Shown here: positions 1 to 8,387 of the stretch, piece by piece
How the letters are laid out: every line of letters begins with the position of its first letter
Numbering within the stretch: the stretch's first letter is position 1
Assembly: GCF_014650435.1 (NCBI RefSeq)
Contig: NZ_BMUY01000004.1
Span: 372,001-436,000, forward strand
DNA: 64,000 bases
Reading direction: 5' to 3'
Source of the DNA: Streptomyces tendae
GTDB lineage: Bacteria > Actinomycetota > Actinomycetes > Streptomycetales > Streptomycetaceae
Translations under genes and position numbers: made by a program
Notes under the pieces: generated by a model
Seen by the model: only the letters and a program-made list of their open reading frames with translations
Databases searched by the model: none
What the model was told of the DNA's origin: nothing

Positions 1-577
1 AGTTGCAGTTCTCGGACAGGAGCAGGTGTCTGCGGGTGCGCTCGGAGGTGTCGACGAGGTCCCACAGCTGGCGCAGTTCCGTCGCGATGGGGAGTTCCAC
101 GACGGCGTGCCTGCCGCTGAGGAGTGCGGCCCGGCCGTGCTCGTAGTGGAACTCCCAGGGCGTGGCGACGTACACCAGGTCGATGTCGTCGCGGCGGAGC
201 ATCCGGGCGTAGGAGTCTGCGGAGCCGCCGTACTCGGCGGGGCGCGGGTTGCCCCCGCTCTCCAGACGGTCGGCGGCGCGTTTGGCCCGGTCGGCGCGGA
301 TGTCGCAGACGGCGGTCACGGTGCAGCCGGGCACGGCCGCCCAGCCGGTGATCATGCCGCCTCCCCGGTTGCCGAGGCCGATGACGGCGACACGCACGGT
401 TCTGTGGGCGGCGAAGGGCACGCCGATCATCGACTTCTGGCCGGGCCCGCGGCGGGGCGCCTGCCCGTCCGCGGCGGACGCGGACGGGGCCGCGGCCCCG
501 ATCCCGGCCGCGAGGGCGCCGGAGGCGGCGGCCGAGCCGAGGAGCAGGCGGCGCGAGAGGGAAGGGGGTTGGGACAT
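1..577 (-). CDS. Tat-exported Gfo/Idh/MocA oxidoreductase, GH109-like (3' part missing)
   Basis: The gene runs off the left edge, so only about 192 N-terminal residues are visible. They begin with a twin-arginine signal (SRRLLLGS, then an Ala-rich stretch), followed by a Rossmann fold starting AVIGLGNRGGG that binds NAD(P). The visible part ends in a SENCN stretch. Exported enzymes of this type include GH109 alpha-N-acetylgalactosaminidases, which use a tightly bound NAD during hydrolysis. The ATG start has a GAGGAG ribosome site upstream. A perfect TTGACA promoter element lies about 100 bases upstream, so it is probably transcribed separately from the GntR gene before it. The GH109 assignment is an inference; a plain sugar dehydrogenase is possible because the catalytic half is outside the window. 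Confidence 0.75.
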   Translation of the reverse strand, partial: MSQPPSLSRRLLLGSAAASGALAAGIGAAAPSASAADGQAPRRGPGQKSMIGVPFAAHRTVRVAVIGLGNRGGGMITGWAAVPGCTVTAVCDIRADRAKRAADRLESGGNPRPAEYGGSADSYARMLRRDDIDLVYVATPWEFHYEHGRAALLSGRHAVVELPIATELRQLWDLVDTSERTRRHLLLSENCN

Positions 578-654
578 GACGGCAACACTCCTCGTGGGCT
601 TCGGGCAGCACGGTGGGGGCACGGTCGGGCGTTGTCGAGCACTGTCGGGGCATG

Positions 655-683
655 ACTCTGCGGCGTCAGCCGTGACATGTCAA
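655..683 (-). promoter_or_regulatory. Putative housekeeping promoter of the GH109-like gene
   Basis: On the minus strand a perfect TTGACA (683-678) is followed after 17 bases by CAGAGT (660-655). The -35 is consensus and the -10 is weak. It lies about 78 bases upstream of the start codon of the Gfo/Idh/MocA gene and after the GntR stop codon. Confidence 0.4.
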
Positions 684-745
684 TACGTGCTCGATACAAA
701 GCCGTTCCGAGCATTTCCGCGCAGTTCCGCGTGCCTGGGGTGCCG

Positions 746-1591
746 CTACATCCCGTCCTGCACCACCCCGCGTGTCGAGAGCGTGACGGGGTCCTTGGTG
801 GTGAAGTCCCCCGGCGGGATGCCCGGATGGTGCCCCTCGTCGGAAGGCGGTGCCTGGTCGCGCGGGCCCACGGTGAGCCGGGAGACGATCCGGTAGCGGT
901 CGCCCCGGTAGAGGGAGTGCACGTACTCGACGGGCCGGCCCCGGGTGTCGGTGGTCAGGCGCTCGAAGAGCAGCGCCGGGGAGAGTTCGGGCACGTCGAG
1001 CAGGTCGGCCTCGGCGCGTGTGACCACGGTGGGTTCGATGGACTGCACGGCCTCGCTGACCCGCACGTCGTGCCGCTCGACGAGGTGCTCGTACAGGTCG
1101 CCCTGCTCCAGTTCCTCACTGGTCAGGTCCGGGACGAGGTCGGCAGGCACGTGCAGGTACTCGATGGCCATCGGTGAGCCGTCCACCAGCCGCAGACGTG
1201 CCACGTAGTGGATCCGCGCCGCCGGCGACATGCGCAGCCTGCGGCCGACCCGGGCGCCCGCGGGCAGGGTGCGGACCTCCAGGAGCCTGCTGGTCCAGGC
1301 GCCGGCGGCCGGCGGGAGGCTGAAGGCCCGGCGGTCGGAGACCAGTTCCTGGGTGATCTTCTCGGCGGCGACGAACATGCCCCGGCCGTGCTCGCGCACC
1401 AGCAGCCCCGCGACCACCAGTTCGTCGACCGCGGCCCGCAACGTGGGCCGGGACACGCCGAGTTGGGCGCACAGGGTCCGCTCCGAGGGAATCGCGTCGC
1501 CGGCGCGCCGGTCCTCGATGAGTTCCAGGACGGCGTCGCGGACGCGCTCCCGCTTGAGCACCGCACCGGAGGCGGCGGCGTCGATCTCCAT
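746..1591 (-). CDS. GntR family (HutC/UTRA subfamily) transcriptional regulator
   Basis: This 281-residue protein has an N-terminal winged helix (about residues 15-75, with IPSERTLCAQLGVSRPTL as the recognition region). A UTRA ligand-binding domain (about 90-240) follows, with the typical PMAIEYLHVP and YVHSLYRGDRYRIVSR segments. A tail of roughly 38 residues after UTRA is longer than in DasR. It is divergent from a sugar ABC importer whose promoter region is full of TGGTC half-sites. It therefore most likely represses that importer and itself in response to an imported sugar or its phosphate. The N-terminus and overall sequence differ clearly from DasR as I remember it, so I read it as a paralogue. 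Confidence 0.9.
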   Translation of the reverse strand: MEIDAAASGAVLKRERVRDAVLELIEDRRAGDAIPSERTLCAQLGVSRPTLRAAVDELVVAGLLVREHGRGMFVAAEKITQELVSDRRAFSLPPAAGAWTSRLLEVRTLPAGARVGRRLRMSPAARIHYVARLRLVDGSPMAIEYLHVPADLVPDLTSEELEQGDLYEHLVERHDVRVSEAVQSIEPTVVTRAEADLLDVPELSPALLFERLTTDTRGRPVEYVHSLYRGDRYRIVSRLTVGPRDQAPPSDEGHHPGIPPGDFTTKDPVTLSTRGVVQDGM

Positions 1592-1607
1592 GCAGCACTC
1601 CCCTTTG

Positions 1608-1776
1608 ACTGGTCTGCTGGTCAGCCGAGCTTACCTGTCCACCTCGGGCGCGAACCAGCCACTCCCGGTGCCGGATCGGCTGAAAACCCGTACAGACGTG
1701 AGGGGTTGACGCCCTCATTGGTCCATGCCACCTTCGACCAACGCCCACTGGTAAGCCCAGCGCCCCTTACTGGTCA
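1608..1776. promoter_or_regulatory. Cluster of DasR-like TGGTC boxes between GntR gene and ABC operon
   Basis: Five half-sites are visible on the plus strand: ACTGGTCT (1608), CTGGTC (1617), TTGGTC (1718, within ATTGGTCCATGCCACC), ACTGGTAA (1747) and ACTGGTCA (1769). The known DasR element is a palindrome built on TGGTC/GACCA, and 1717-1732 is an imperfect version of it. A TTGACG that could be a -35 lies at 1706-1711, so the downstream boxes would overlap the importer promoter, and the first pair lies just upstream of the GntR start. Binding by the neighbouring regulator is inferred. Confidence 0.55.
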
Positions 1777-1821
1777 AGTGCGGATGTGTGTCGTCCCTTC
1801 CAGCTCTCCCAGAGGTGAACC

Positions 1822-3090
1822 GTGAAGTACCGTCCGCTCGCCCTGCTCTCCGCGCTGGTGCTCGGCGCCGGGCTCGCCGGCTGTTCCTCGTCCGGCGGCT
1901 CCTCCGACGACGCCGGGGACGGCAGCACGGCCCTCGACGTGTGGCTCATGCGCGACAGCGTCTCGGCCGCGTTCCAGAAGGAGTTCGAGACGGGCTTCGA
2001 GAAGGCCCACCCCGAGATCGACCTGCGGATCCAGATCCAGGAATGGGAGGGCATAGGCGAGAAGGTGACCGCGGCCCTGGCCAGCAACGACGCCCCCGAC
2101 GTCATCGAGGTCGGCAACACCCAGGTCGCCCAGTACGCCCAGAGCGGCGGCCTGACCGACTTCTCGGACCGCGTCGGGGAACTCGGCGGCGCCGACTGGC
2201 TGGAGGGGCTCGCGGAGCCCGGGTCGTACGAGGGCAAGCAGTACGGCATTCCCTACTACGCCGCCAACCGGGTCGTCATCCACCGCACCGACCTGTTCGA
2301 GAAGGCCGGGATCGATCCCGCGGGGATCAGGACCAGGGACCAGTGGATCGCCGCGACCCGCAAGCTGAACACGGGCGGGACCCAGGGCATCTACCTGCCG
2401 GGGCAGAACTGGTACGTGCTGTCCGGCTTCGTCTGGGACGAGGGCGGCGACCTCGCCGCGAAGTCCGGCGGCGAGTGGAAGGGCGGTCTCGACAGCCCCG
2501 GGGCGCTGCGCGCCATGGACTTCTACCGGCGCCTCCAGGCCCTCGGCAAGGGTCCCAAGGACTCGGACGAGTCCCAGCCGCCGCAGGCCGAGGTGATGGC
2601 GAAGGGGCAGGTGGCCCAGATCATCGCCGTGCCGGGCGGGGCCAAGGTCATCGAGGAGAGGAACCCGGAACTCAAGGGCAAGCTGGGCTTCTTCCCGATC
2701 CCCGGCAAGAGCGCCGACCGTCCGGGCGCCGTCTTCACCGGCGGTTCCGACCTGGTCGTCCCAGCGGTCGCCGCGCACCAGGAGGAGGCGTTCACCCTCA
2801 TCCGCGAACTGACCGGTGACGCCTGGCAGAAGAAGCTCGCCGTCGCCATGAGCTACGTGCCGAACAAGACGACCCTGGCGGGCGCGGTCGCCGACGACCC
2901 GGGCACCGCGGCCATGGCGGCCGGCGCCGTGAACGGACACGCCACGCCCAACACGCCCCAGTGGGCCGCGGTCGAGGCCAAGAACCCGATCAAGGAGTAC
3001 ATGACGGCCGTACTCACCGGCGAGGACGCCGGGTCCGCGGCGGCCGACGCCTCCCGGACCATCACCGAGACGCTGGGCAGCGACTCCTGA
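1822..3090 (+). CDS. Extracellular solute-binding lipoprotein of a carbohydrate ABC importer
   Basis: The product is 422 residues with a lipoprotein signal (lipobox LAGC, Cys21) and a family 1 solute-binding fold (TALDVWLMRDSV at the N-terminus). It would capture a sugar outside the membrane and pass it to the two permeases encoded next. The GTG start is set by AGAGGTGAA just upstream. No ATPase gene is present, as is usual for Streptomyces importers served by the shared MsiK ATPase. The GH20 enzyme in the same operon suggests an N-acetylhexosamine-containing oligosaccharide such as chitobiose as ligand. That ligand is inferred from context, not seen in the sequence. Confidence 0.92.
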   Translation: MKYRPLALLSALVLGAGLAGCSSSGGSSDDAGDGSTALDVWLMRDSVSAAFQKEFETGFEKAHPEIDLRIQIQEWEGIGEKVTAALASNDAPDVIEVGNTQVAQYAQSGGLTDFSDRVGELGGADWLEGLAEPGSYEGKQYGIPYYAANRVVIHRTDLFEKAGIDPAGIRTRDQWIAATRKLNTGGTQGIYLPGQNWYVLSGFVWDEGGDLAAKSGGEWKGGLDSPGALRAMDFYRRLQALGKGPKDSDESQPPQAEVMAKGQVAQIIAVPGGAKVIEERNPELKGKLGFFPIPGKSADRPGAVFTGGSDLVVPAVAAHQEEAFTLIRELTGDAWQKKLAVAMSYVPNKTTLAGAVADDPGTAAMAAGAVNGHATPNTPQWAAVEAKNPIKEYMTAVLTGEDAGSAAADASRTITETLGSDS

Positions 3091-3145
3091 CCTTCGCGGA
3101 CCCGCAGAGCCGCAGACCTGCAGACCACGACGATCAGGAGGCGAC

Positions 3146-4120
3146 GTGTCGACCGTCCGTGAGCGGAGCGTGCCGCGCGATGCCGGCCGCCGCCGCCCGC
3201 CCGTGACCGCCGGGCACTCCGGCGGGCGCGGCCGGGGCACCCTCTGGCCGTACCTGCTGGTCGCGCCCGCGGTACTGGGCATGCTGTACCTGCTGCTCTA
3301 TCCGCTGGCCCGGGCTGTGCTCATCTCCTTCCAGGACTTCCGGCTGCGTCAGCTGATCCTGGGGGACGCCGACTTCGTCGGGCTGCGCAACTACCGGACG
3401 CTGCTCGGCGACCCGGAGTTCTGGGAGGTGGTGCGCCGCACCTTCGTGTTCATGGCGGTCAACGTCGTAGCGATCATGGTGCTGTCCACCTTGGTCGCGC
3501 TGATGACCGAGCGGCTGGGCCGGGTGGCCAGGACCGTGGTGCTCAGCTCCCTGGTCCTGGTCTGGGCGGTACCGGTGGTCGCGGCCACCACCGTGTTCCA
3601 GTGGCTGTTCCACTCCGAGTTCGGCATCGTCAACGAGACCCTCACCGGGCTCGGGTTCGAGTCGTACGAGGGCTACCCCTGGTTCGCGCACGGCGGGGCC
3701 GCGTTCGGCATCGTGGTGGTGCTGATCGTCTGGCAGTCCGTGCCCTTCGCCGCGATCACGCTCTACTCGGCGCTGGTCACGGTGCCGGCGGAGCTGTACG
3801 AGTCGGCCCGCATGGACGGCGCGGGGGCCGCGCGCGTCTTCCGGTCCGTCACGTTCCCGCTGATCCGGCCGATCTTCATGCTGGTCCTCTCCCTCGAGGT
3901 GATCTGGACCTTCAAGGCGTTCGTGCAGATCTGGGTGATGACCCGCGGCGGGCCGGGCGAGGCCACCACCATCCTGCCGGTCTACGCCGTGCAGACCGCG
4001 CTGGCGGGCCAGCGCTACGACCTGGGCTCTGCGGCCTCGATGCTCACGGTCCTGCTGATGAGCGGCGTCCTGGTCCTCTACTTCCGCCAACTGTTCCGTC
4101 AGGAGGGCGAGCAGCCGTGA
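3146..4120 (+). CDS. Sugar ABC transporter permease, MalF type
   Basis: This 324-residue integral membrane protein has a first transmembrane segment at about residues 33-53 and a cytoplasmic EAA loop (ESARMDGAGAARVF) that docks the ATPase. It forms the importer channel with the next gene. A strong CAGGAGG site precedes the GTG start. Its TGA overlaps the GTG of the second permease (GTGA), which indicates translational coupling and one mRNA with the binding protein 55 bases upstream. The sequence is typical of the MalF/UgpA-like half of CUT1 importers. Confidence 0.93.
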   Translation: MSTVRERSVPRDAGRRRPPVTAGHSGGRGRGTLWPYLLVAPAVLGMLYLLLYPLARAVLISFQDFRLRQLILGDADFVGLRNYRTLLGDPEFWEVVRRTFVFMAVNVVAIMVLSTLVALMTERLGRVARTVVLSSLVLVWAVPVVAATTVFQWLFHSEFGIVNETLTGLGFESYEGYPWFAHGGAAFGIVVVLIVWQSVPFAAITLYSALVTVPAELYESARMDGAGAARVFRSVTFPLIRPIFMLVLSLEVIWTFKAFVQIWVMTRGGPGEATTILPVYAVQTALAGQRYDLGSAASMLTVLLMSGVLVLYFRQLFRQEGEQP

Positions 4121-4974
4121 GCACCCCGCAGTCCCGTCCCCCGGTGCGCCGCGCGCTGCGCCGCCTCCCGCTGAACGCCGCCGCCGCACTCACCGTGGTG
4201 GTCTGCCTGTTCCCCGTGTACTGGATGGTCACGACCGCGTTCAAACCGTCCACGGACATCCAGAGCTACGATCCCCGGCTGGTGCCGAGCAGGTGGACGT
4301 TCGAGCACTTCCGGGTGGCGGTCGGGGCCGACGGCTTCGCGCTGTTCTGGCGCAACAGCCTCCTGGTCACCCTGAGCGCCGTCCTCCTCGCCCTGCTGGT
4401 CGCCCTCGGCGCCGCCTACGCCGTGGCCCGCATGCGCTGGCGCGGGCGGCGCCAGTTCATGCTGGCGGTGTTCATCGCGCAGATGGCGCCCTGGGAGTCA
4501 CTGATCATCCCGATCTACATCATCTCCCGCGACACCGGGATGCTCGACCGGCTGCCGACGCTGACCCTGATCTACTTCATGATCACGCTGCCGTTCACGG
4601 TGGTCGTGCTGCGCGGCTTCATCGCGGGCATCCCGCCGGAGTTGGAGGAGGCGGCGCAGGTCGACGGCTGCACCCGGGCCGGGGCGTTCCGCAAGGTGGC
4701 GTTCCCGCTGCTCGCCCCCGGTCTCATGGCCACCTCGCTGTTCGGTTTCATCACCGCCTGGAACGAGTTCACCTACGCCAACTTCCTCATCATCAAGCAG
4801 CAGGACAGCCGCACGCTGCCGGTGTGGCTCTCCTCGTTCCAGTCGACCTTCGGCACCGACTGGGGGGCCACCATGGCGGCCTCCACGCTCTTCGCGCTGC
4901 CCGCGCTGATCATCTTCCTCGCCCTGCAACGGCATGTGACGGCCGGGCTGGCGTCGGGAGGCGTCAAGGGCTGA
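4117..4974 (+). CDS. Sugar ABC transporter permease, MalG type
   Basis: The 285-residue product has about six transmembrane segments, beginning near residue 19 (AAALTVVVCLFPVYWMV). Its EAA loop reads EEAAQVDGCTRAGAF, the MalG-like half of a CUT1 importer. The GTG start overlaps the stop of the MalF-type gene by four bases. The protein ends in GGVKG, a common end for this family. It is followed by a repetitive pyrimidine-rich spacer and then the GH20 gene. Confidence 0.93.
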   Translation: MSTPQSRPPVRRALRRLPLNAAAALTVVVCLFPVYWMVTTAFKPSTDIQSYDPRLVPSRWTFEHFRVAVGADGFALFWRNSLLVTLSAVLLALLVALGAAYAVARMRWRGRRQFMLAVFIAQMAPWESLIIPIYIISRDTGMLDRLPTLTLIYFMITLPFTVVVLRGFIAGIPPELEEAAQVDGCTRAGAFRKVAFPLLAPGLMATSLFGFITAWNEFTYANFLIIKQQDSRTLPVWLSSFQSTFGTDWGATMAASTLFALPALIIFLALQRHVTAGLASGGVKG

Positions 4975-4998
4975 CCGGGCCCGCCGTCCCCTCCCTCA

Positions 4999-5067
4999 CC
5001 CGTCCTTCCTCCCGCCCCTCGCCCCGTCCTTCCTCCCGCCCCTCACCCGTCCTTCCTCCCGCCGCTC
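4999..5067. repeat. Three tandem copies of a 22-base pyrimidine-rich unit
   Basis: Copies at 4999-5020, 5023-5044 and 5046-5067 share CCCGTCCTTCCTCCCG and then CCCCTC; the last copy has one change. The plus strand is almost pure C and T. The array fills most of the 128-base gap between the second permease and the GH20 gene. Expansion by slippage is the simplest explanation. A role in RNA stability or in lowering expression of the downstream genes is possible. Confidence 0.8.
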
Positions 5068-5102
5068 GCCGTCGCGCACCGAACGACCACCGGAGTCGCC
5101 CC

Positions 5103-6722
5103 GTGGACCTGCCACGCCCCGAACTGGCCCTCGTTCCCCGCCCCCGCCGCCTCTCCACCCGCTCCGGCCGCTTCCGTCTCGACGGCACGACCCGGCTGCG
5201 GGTCACCCCGGGGGCCGGTCCCGCCGCGGCCCTGCTGCGCACCCTCCTCGCCCCGGCCACCGGGCTGCGCCTGGACTCCGCGACCGACGGGACCTTCGTA
5301 CTCGCCCTCGACCCGGCGCTGACCGGCCTCGGCGAGGAGGGGTACGGACTGACCGTGAGCCCCCAGGGCGTGCTGCTGCGGGCCGCCCGCCCGGCCGGGC
5401 TCCTGCGCGGAGTGCAGACGGTGCGGCAACTCCTGCCCTACGACGCCCTGTCCGGGCGGCCGGTGCGGGGCGTGCCGTGGGAGCTGCCCGCGGTGGAGAT
5501 CACCGACGTGCCCCGCCACGCCTGGCGGGGTTCCATGCTCGACGTGGCCCGGCACTTCCAGCCGGTGTCGTATCTGCGGCGCTACGTCGACCTGCTGGCG
5601 CTGCACAAACTGAACGTCTTCCACCTCCACCTCACCGACGACCAGGGCTGGCGGATGCCGGTGGCCGCCCACCCCCGGCTCACCGAGGTCGGCGGCCGGC
5701 GCGCGGAGTCGATGGTGGGCCCCGCGGGCAGCGACCGGTTCGACGGCGTGCCGCACGCCGGCGCCTACACCCGTGCCGAGCTGCGGGGTCTGGTCGCGTA
5801 CGCGGCGGAGCGCGGCGTGAGCGTCCTGCCGGAGACCGGCGTGCCGGGGCACGTCCGCGCCGCGCTGGCCGCCTACCCCGAGCTGGGCACCGACCCCGCC
5901 CGCCGGCTGGACGTGTGGACGCGCTGGGGGGTGTGCGAGAACGTCCTGGGCACCGGCGAGAACGTCCTGGACTTCTTCCGTACCGTCCTGGACGAGGTGA
6001 TGGACGTCTTCCCCTCTGCGTACGTGCACATCGGCGGGGACGAGGTCCCCACGACGGAGTGGGAGCTGAGTCCGGCGGCGCGGGCCCGGGCCGCCGGTGA
6101 GGGCCTGGCCGGGCCCCGTGCGCTGTACCCCTGGTTCATCGCGCGGCTGTCCGAGCACCTGGTGCGCGCCGGACGCAGGCCGGTGGTCTGGGCCGAGACC
6201 GGCGTCGCCCTCCCCCTGGACTGCACGGTGATGAGCTGGCGCGAACCGGCGCACGCCCGGGCGGCGGCACTGCGCGGTCATCAGGTCGTGCATGCCGACC
6301 ACCGCGCGGCCTACTTCGACTACGCGCGCAGCGCGAGTCCCGGGGAGCCGCCCGCACAGCCCGGCGGCATCGTCGACCTGCGCGCCGTCCACGCCATGGA
6401 CCTCGCCCCGCCGACGCGGGAGGCGGCGTCCCGGGTACTGGGCGCCCAGGGGCAGTTGTGGACGGAGTTCGTACGCACCCCCGAGCACATCGAGTACCTC
6501 ACCTTCCCGCGGCTGTGCGCACTCGCCGAGCGGGTCTGGGACGGCACGGCGGACTGGCGGGACTTCACGGCGCGGCTGGCCGGACACCGCGCCCGCCTGG
6601 ACGCCCTGGACGTCCCGCACGCCGACCCGCCGGCCGGGCTCCCCGTGACGATCCCCCACACCCCGCACCACCCACCGACGCTCCCGCTCAGGCGGGAGCC
6701 GTGCCGAAAGGATCCCGCATGA
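5103..6722 (+). CDS. Cytoplasmic GH20 beta-N-acetylhexosaminidase
   Basis: This 539-residue glycoside hydrolase has an N-terminal GH20b domain (about 1-125) and a catalytic TIM barrel. The barrel carries the HIGGDE signature, with Asp313 and Glu314 as the substrate-assisted catalytic pair. LHLTDDQGWRMPV upstream is also typical of the family. There is no signal peptide, so it should cleave imported chitobiose-like oligosaccharides inside the cell, like dasD in the das operon. GTG 5103 is the best start because translation from there begins directly with the GH20b fold. Its TGA overlaps the ATG of the GH16 gene. Confidence 0.92.
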   Translation: MDLPRPELALVPRPRRLSTRSGRFRLDGTTRLRVTPGAGPAAALLRTLLAPATGLRLDSATDGTFVLALDPALTGLGEEGYGLTVSPQGVLLRAARPAGLLRGVQTVRQLLPYDALSGRPVRGVPWELPAVEITDVPRHAWRGSMLDVARHFQPVSYLRRYVDLLALHKLNVFHLHLTDDQGWRMPVAAHPRLTEVGGRRAESMVGPAGSDRFDGVPHAGAYTRAELRGLVAYAAERGVSVLPETGVPGHVRAALAAYPELGTDPARRLDVWTRWGVCENVLGTGENVLDFFRTVLDEVMDVFPSAYVHIGGDEVPTTEWELSPAARARAAGEGLAGPRALYPWFIARLSEHLVRAGRRPVVWAETGVALPLDCTVMSWREPAHARAAALRGHQVVHADHRAAYFDYARSASPGEPPAQPGGIVDLRAVHAMDLAPPTREAASRVLGAQGQLWTEFVRTPEHIEYLTFPRLCALAERVWDGTADWRDFTARLAGHRARLDALDVPHADPPAGLPVTIPHTPHHPPTLPLRREPCRKDPA

Positions 6723-8149
6723 GAAACCGACCCACCGCAGGCCGCGCGCGCCTGGCGCTCGCCGTGGCCGTCGTCCTGGGCGGCGGTGCCCTGACCGCGC
6801 TCCCGGCCCAGGCCGCCTCCGCGGCCGACAGGCTCACGGTCCAGTACCGCACCAGTGCGAGCGGGGCCACGGCGGACCAGACGGAACCCTGGTTCAAGGT
6901 CCGCAACACCGGCTCGTCCACCGTGCAGCTGAGCCAGGTGAAGGTCCGCTACTACTTCAAGGCCGACTCCCCCGACGCCTCGTACCGTTTCGCGTGCTCC
7001 TGGGCGGTGCGCGGCTGCTCCGCCGTCACCGGCACGTTCGGCACCCTGAGCAACCCGACCGCGACGGCCGACCGCTACCTGGAGGTCGGCTTCACCTCGG
7101 CGGCCGGCACCCTGGCCCCCGGCGCGGACACCGGTGACCTGCAACTGCGCTTCTACCGGAGCAACTGGCAGACGCTGCGGCAGAGCGACGACTACTCCTT
7201 CGACGGCGCCCGGACCTCGTACGGCGACTGGGACAGGGTCACCGCGCAGCTGTCCGGCGCCACCGTCTGGGGGACGGCCCCCGAGGGCAACGACCCCACC
7301 GACCCGACCGACCCGACGGACCCCACCGATCCGCCCGGTGGCGGCCAGACCCTGTTCGACGACTTCGACTACGGCTCGCACACCGATCCCGCGCTCTCGG
7401 CGCACGGCTGGAGCGTGCGCTCCAACTCCGGCGGGCCCGGCGTGCCCGGCGCCACCTGGGACCCCTCGAAGGTCACCTTCGTCTCCGCCGGCGGCAACTC
7501 GGTGATGAACCTGGAGACCTCCACGGCCGGCACCGGCGCGTCCACCACGCAGACCGAGGTGCTGACCAAGTCCGTGAAGTTCCGCAACGGGACCTACGCC
7601 GCGCGCGTGAGGTTCTCCGACGTGCCGAAGTCCGGGCCCGACGGGGACCACCTGGTGCAGACCTTCTTCACCATCAACGACCTCAAGGCGCCGATGGCCG
7701 ACGACTACGCCGAGTACGACTTCGAGTACCTGCCGAACGGCGGGTGGGGCGAGCCGTCCAACATCCTCTACACGACCTCCTGGGAGACCTACAACCCCGA
7801 TCCCTGGCAGGCCGTCAACCAGCACTCCGAGCAGCGCAGCAGCTACGCCGGCTGGCACGACCTGGTGGTGACGATCGACGACGGCGCCATCACCTACTAC
7901 GTGGACGGGCAGTTGTTCGGCACGCACGGCGCGCAGTACCTGCCGGAGCGGCCGATGTCGATCAACTTCAACCAGTGGCTGATCGACCTGAACGGCCAGA
8001 CCTCGACGACGCCCCGCTCCTACGACCAGCAGGTCGACTACGTCCTGCACGTCAAGGACCAGGTGCTCACCCCGGCCGAGGTGGCCGCGAAGGTCGCCGG
8101 GTACCGCACCGCCGGTACCGGGTTCGTGGACGAGGTGCCCGCCTCGTGA
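6719..8149 (+). CDS. Secreted CBM3-GH16 glycoside hydrolase
   Basis: The product is 476 residues. A signal peptide ends near residue 35 (ALPAQAASA). A CBM3-like cellulose-binding domain follows (about 36-180; EPWFKVRNTGSSTVQLSQVK). After it come an acidic linker of TDP repeats (about 187-200) and a GH16 beta-jellyroll. The GH16 catalytic motif ExDxE is present as EYDFE, with Glu332, Asp334 and Glu336. GH16 enzymes cut internal beta linkages in glucans or galactans, or transglycosylate them. It is translationally coupled (ATGA) to an intracellular hexosaminidase, an unusual pairing. It may release the oligosaccharide that the operon imports. The true substrate cannot be told from sequence. Confidence 0.85.
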   Translation: MRNRPTAGRARLALAVAVVLGGGALTALPAQAASAADRLTVQYRTSASGATADQTEPWFKVRNTGSSTVQLSQVKVRYYFKADSPDASYRFACSWAVRGCSAVTGTFGTLSNPTATADRYLEVGFTSAAGTLAPGADTGDLQLRFYRSNWQTLRQSDDYSFDGARTSYGDWDRVTAQLSGATVWGTAPEGNDPTDPTDPTDPTDPPGGGQTLFDDFDYGSHTDPALSAHGWSVRSNSGGPGVPGATWDPSKVTFVSAGGNSVMNLETSTAGTGASTTQTEVLTKSVKFRNGTYAARVRFSDVPKSGPDGDHLVQTFFTINDLKAPMADDYAEYDFEYLPNGGWGEPSNILYTTSWETYNPDPWQAVNQHSEQRSSYAGWHDLVVTIDDGAITYYVDGQLFGTHGAQYLPERPMSINFNQWLIDLNGQTSTTPRSYDQQVDYVLHVKDQVLTPAEVAAKVAGYRTAGTGFVDEVPAS

Positions 8150-8165
8150 CCCCTGGCGGGGACGG

Positions 8166-8387
8166 TCAGAACAGCGGCTCCTGACCGGGCGCGGGCCGTC
8201 CCCGCCGGCCGCGCGGCCGGGCGCCGGGTGCGGGTGCCGTCTCGCCGAACAGCGGGGCGGTGCCGTACTCGTCGGGCTCGGCCGGGACGGTGGCGGGGCC
8301 GGTGCCCACGTTGAGGACCAGAGGGGCGTCCCGGTCGAAGTCGCCCGGCGTCATCGCCACCCAGTCACGGTCCTGCCGCTCTCCCAC
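8166..8387 (-). CDS. Small hypothetical protein (73 aa)
   Basis: I recognise no domain. The protein is acidic at the front (DRDWVAMTPGDFDRDAPLVLN) and rich in Arg, Gly and Pro at the back. No membrane segment or signal is visible. Codon use in the frame is consistent with a real Streptomyces gene, with G or C at most third positions. It is convergent with the GH16 gene, 16 bases away. Short proteins beginning with a similar motif are familiar to me from other streptomycetes, but no function is known. Confidence 0.55.
   Translation of the reverse strand: MGERQDRDWVAMTPGDFDRDAPLVLNVGTGPATVPAEPDEYGTAPLFGETAPAPGARPRGRRGRPAPGQEPLF

Noticed and set aside
746..1591. DasR itself
   Set aside because: The N-terminus, linker and a C-terminal extension differ from DasR as I know it; only the family architecture and the surrounding gene order are alike.
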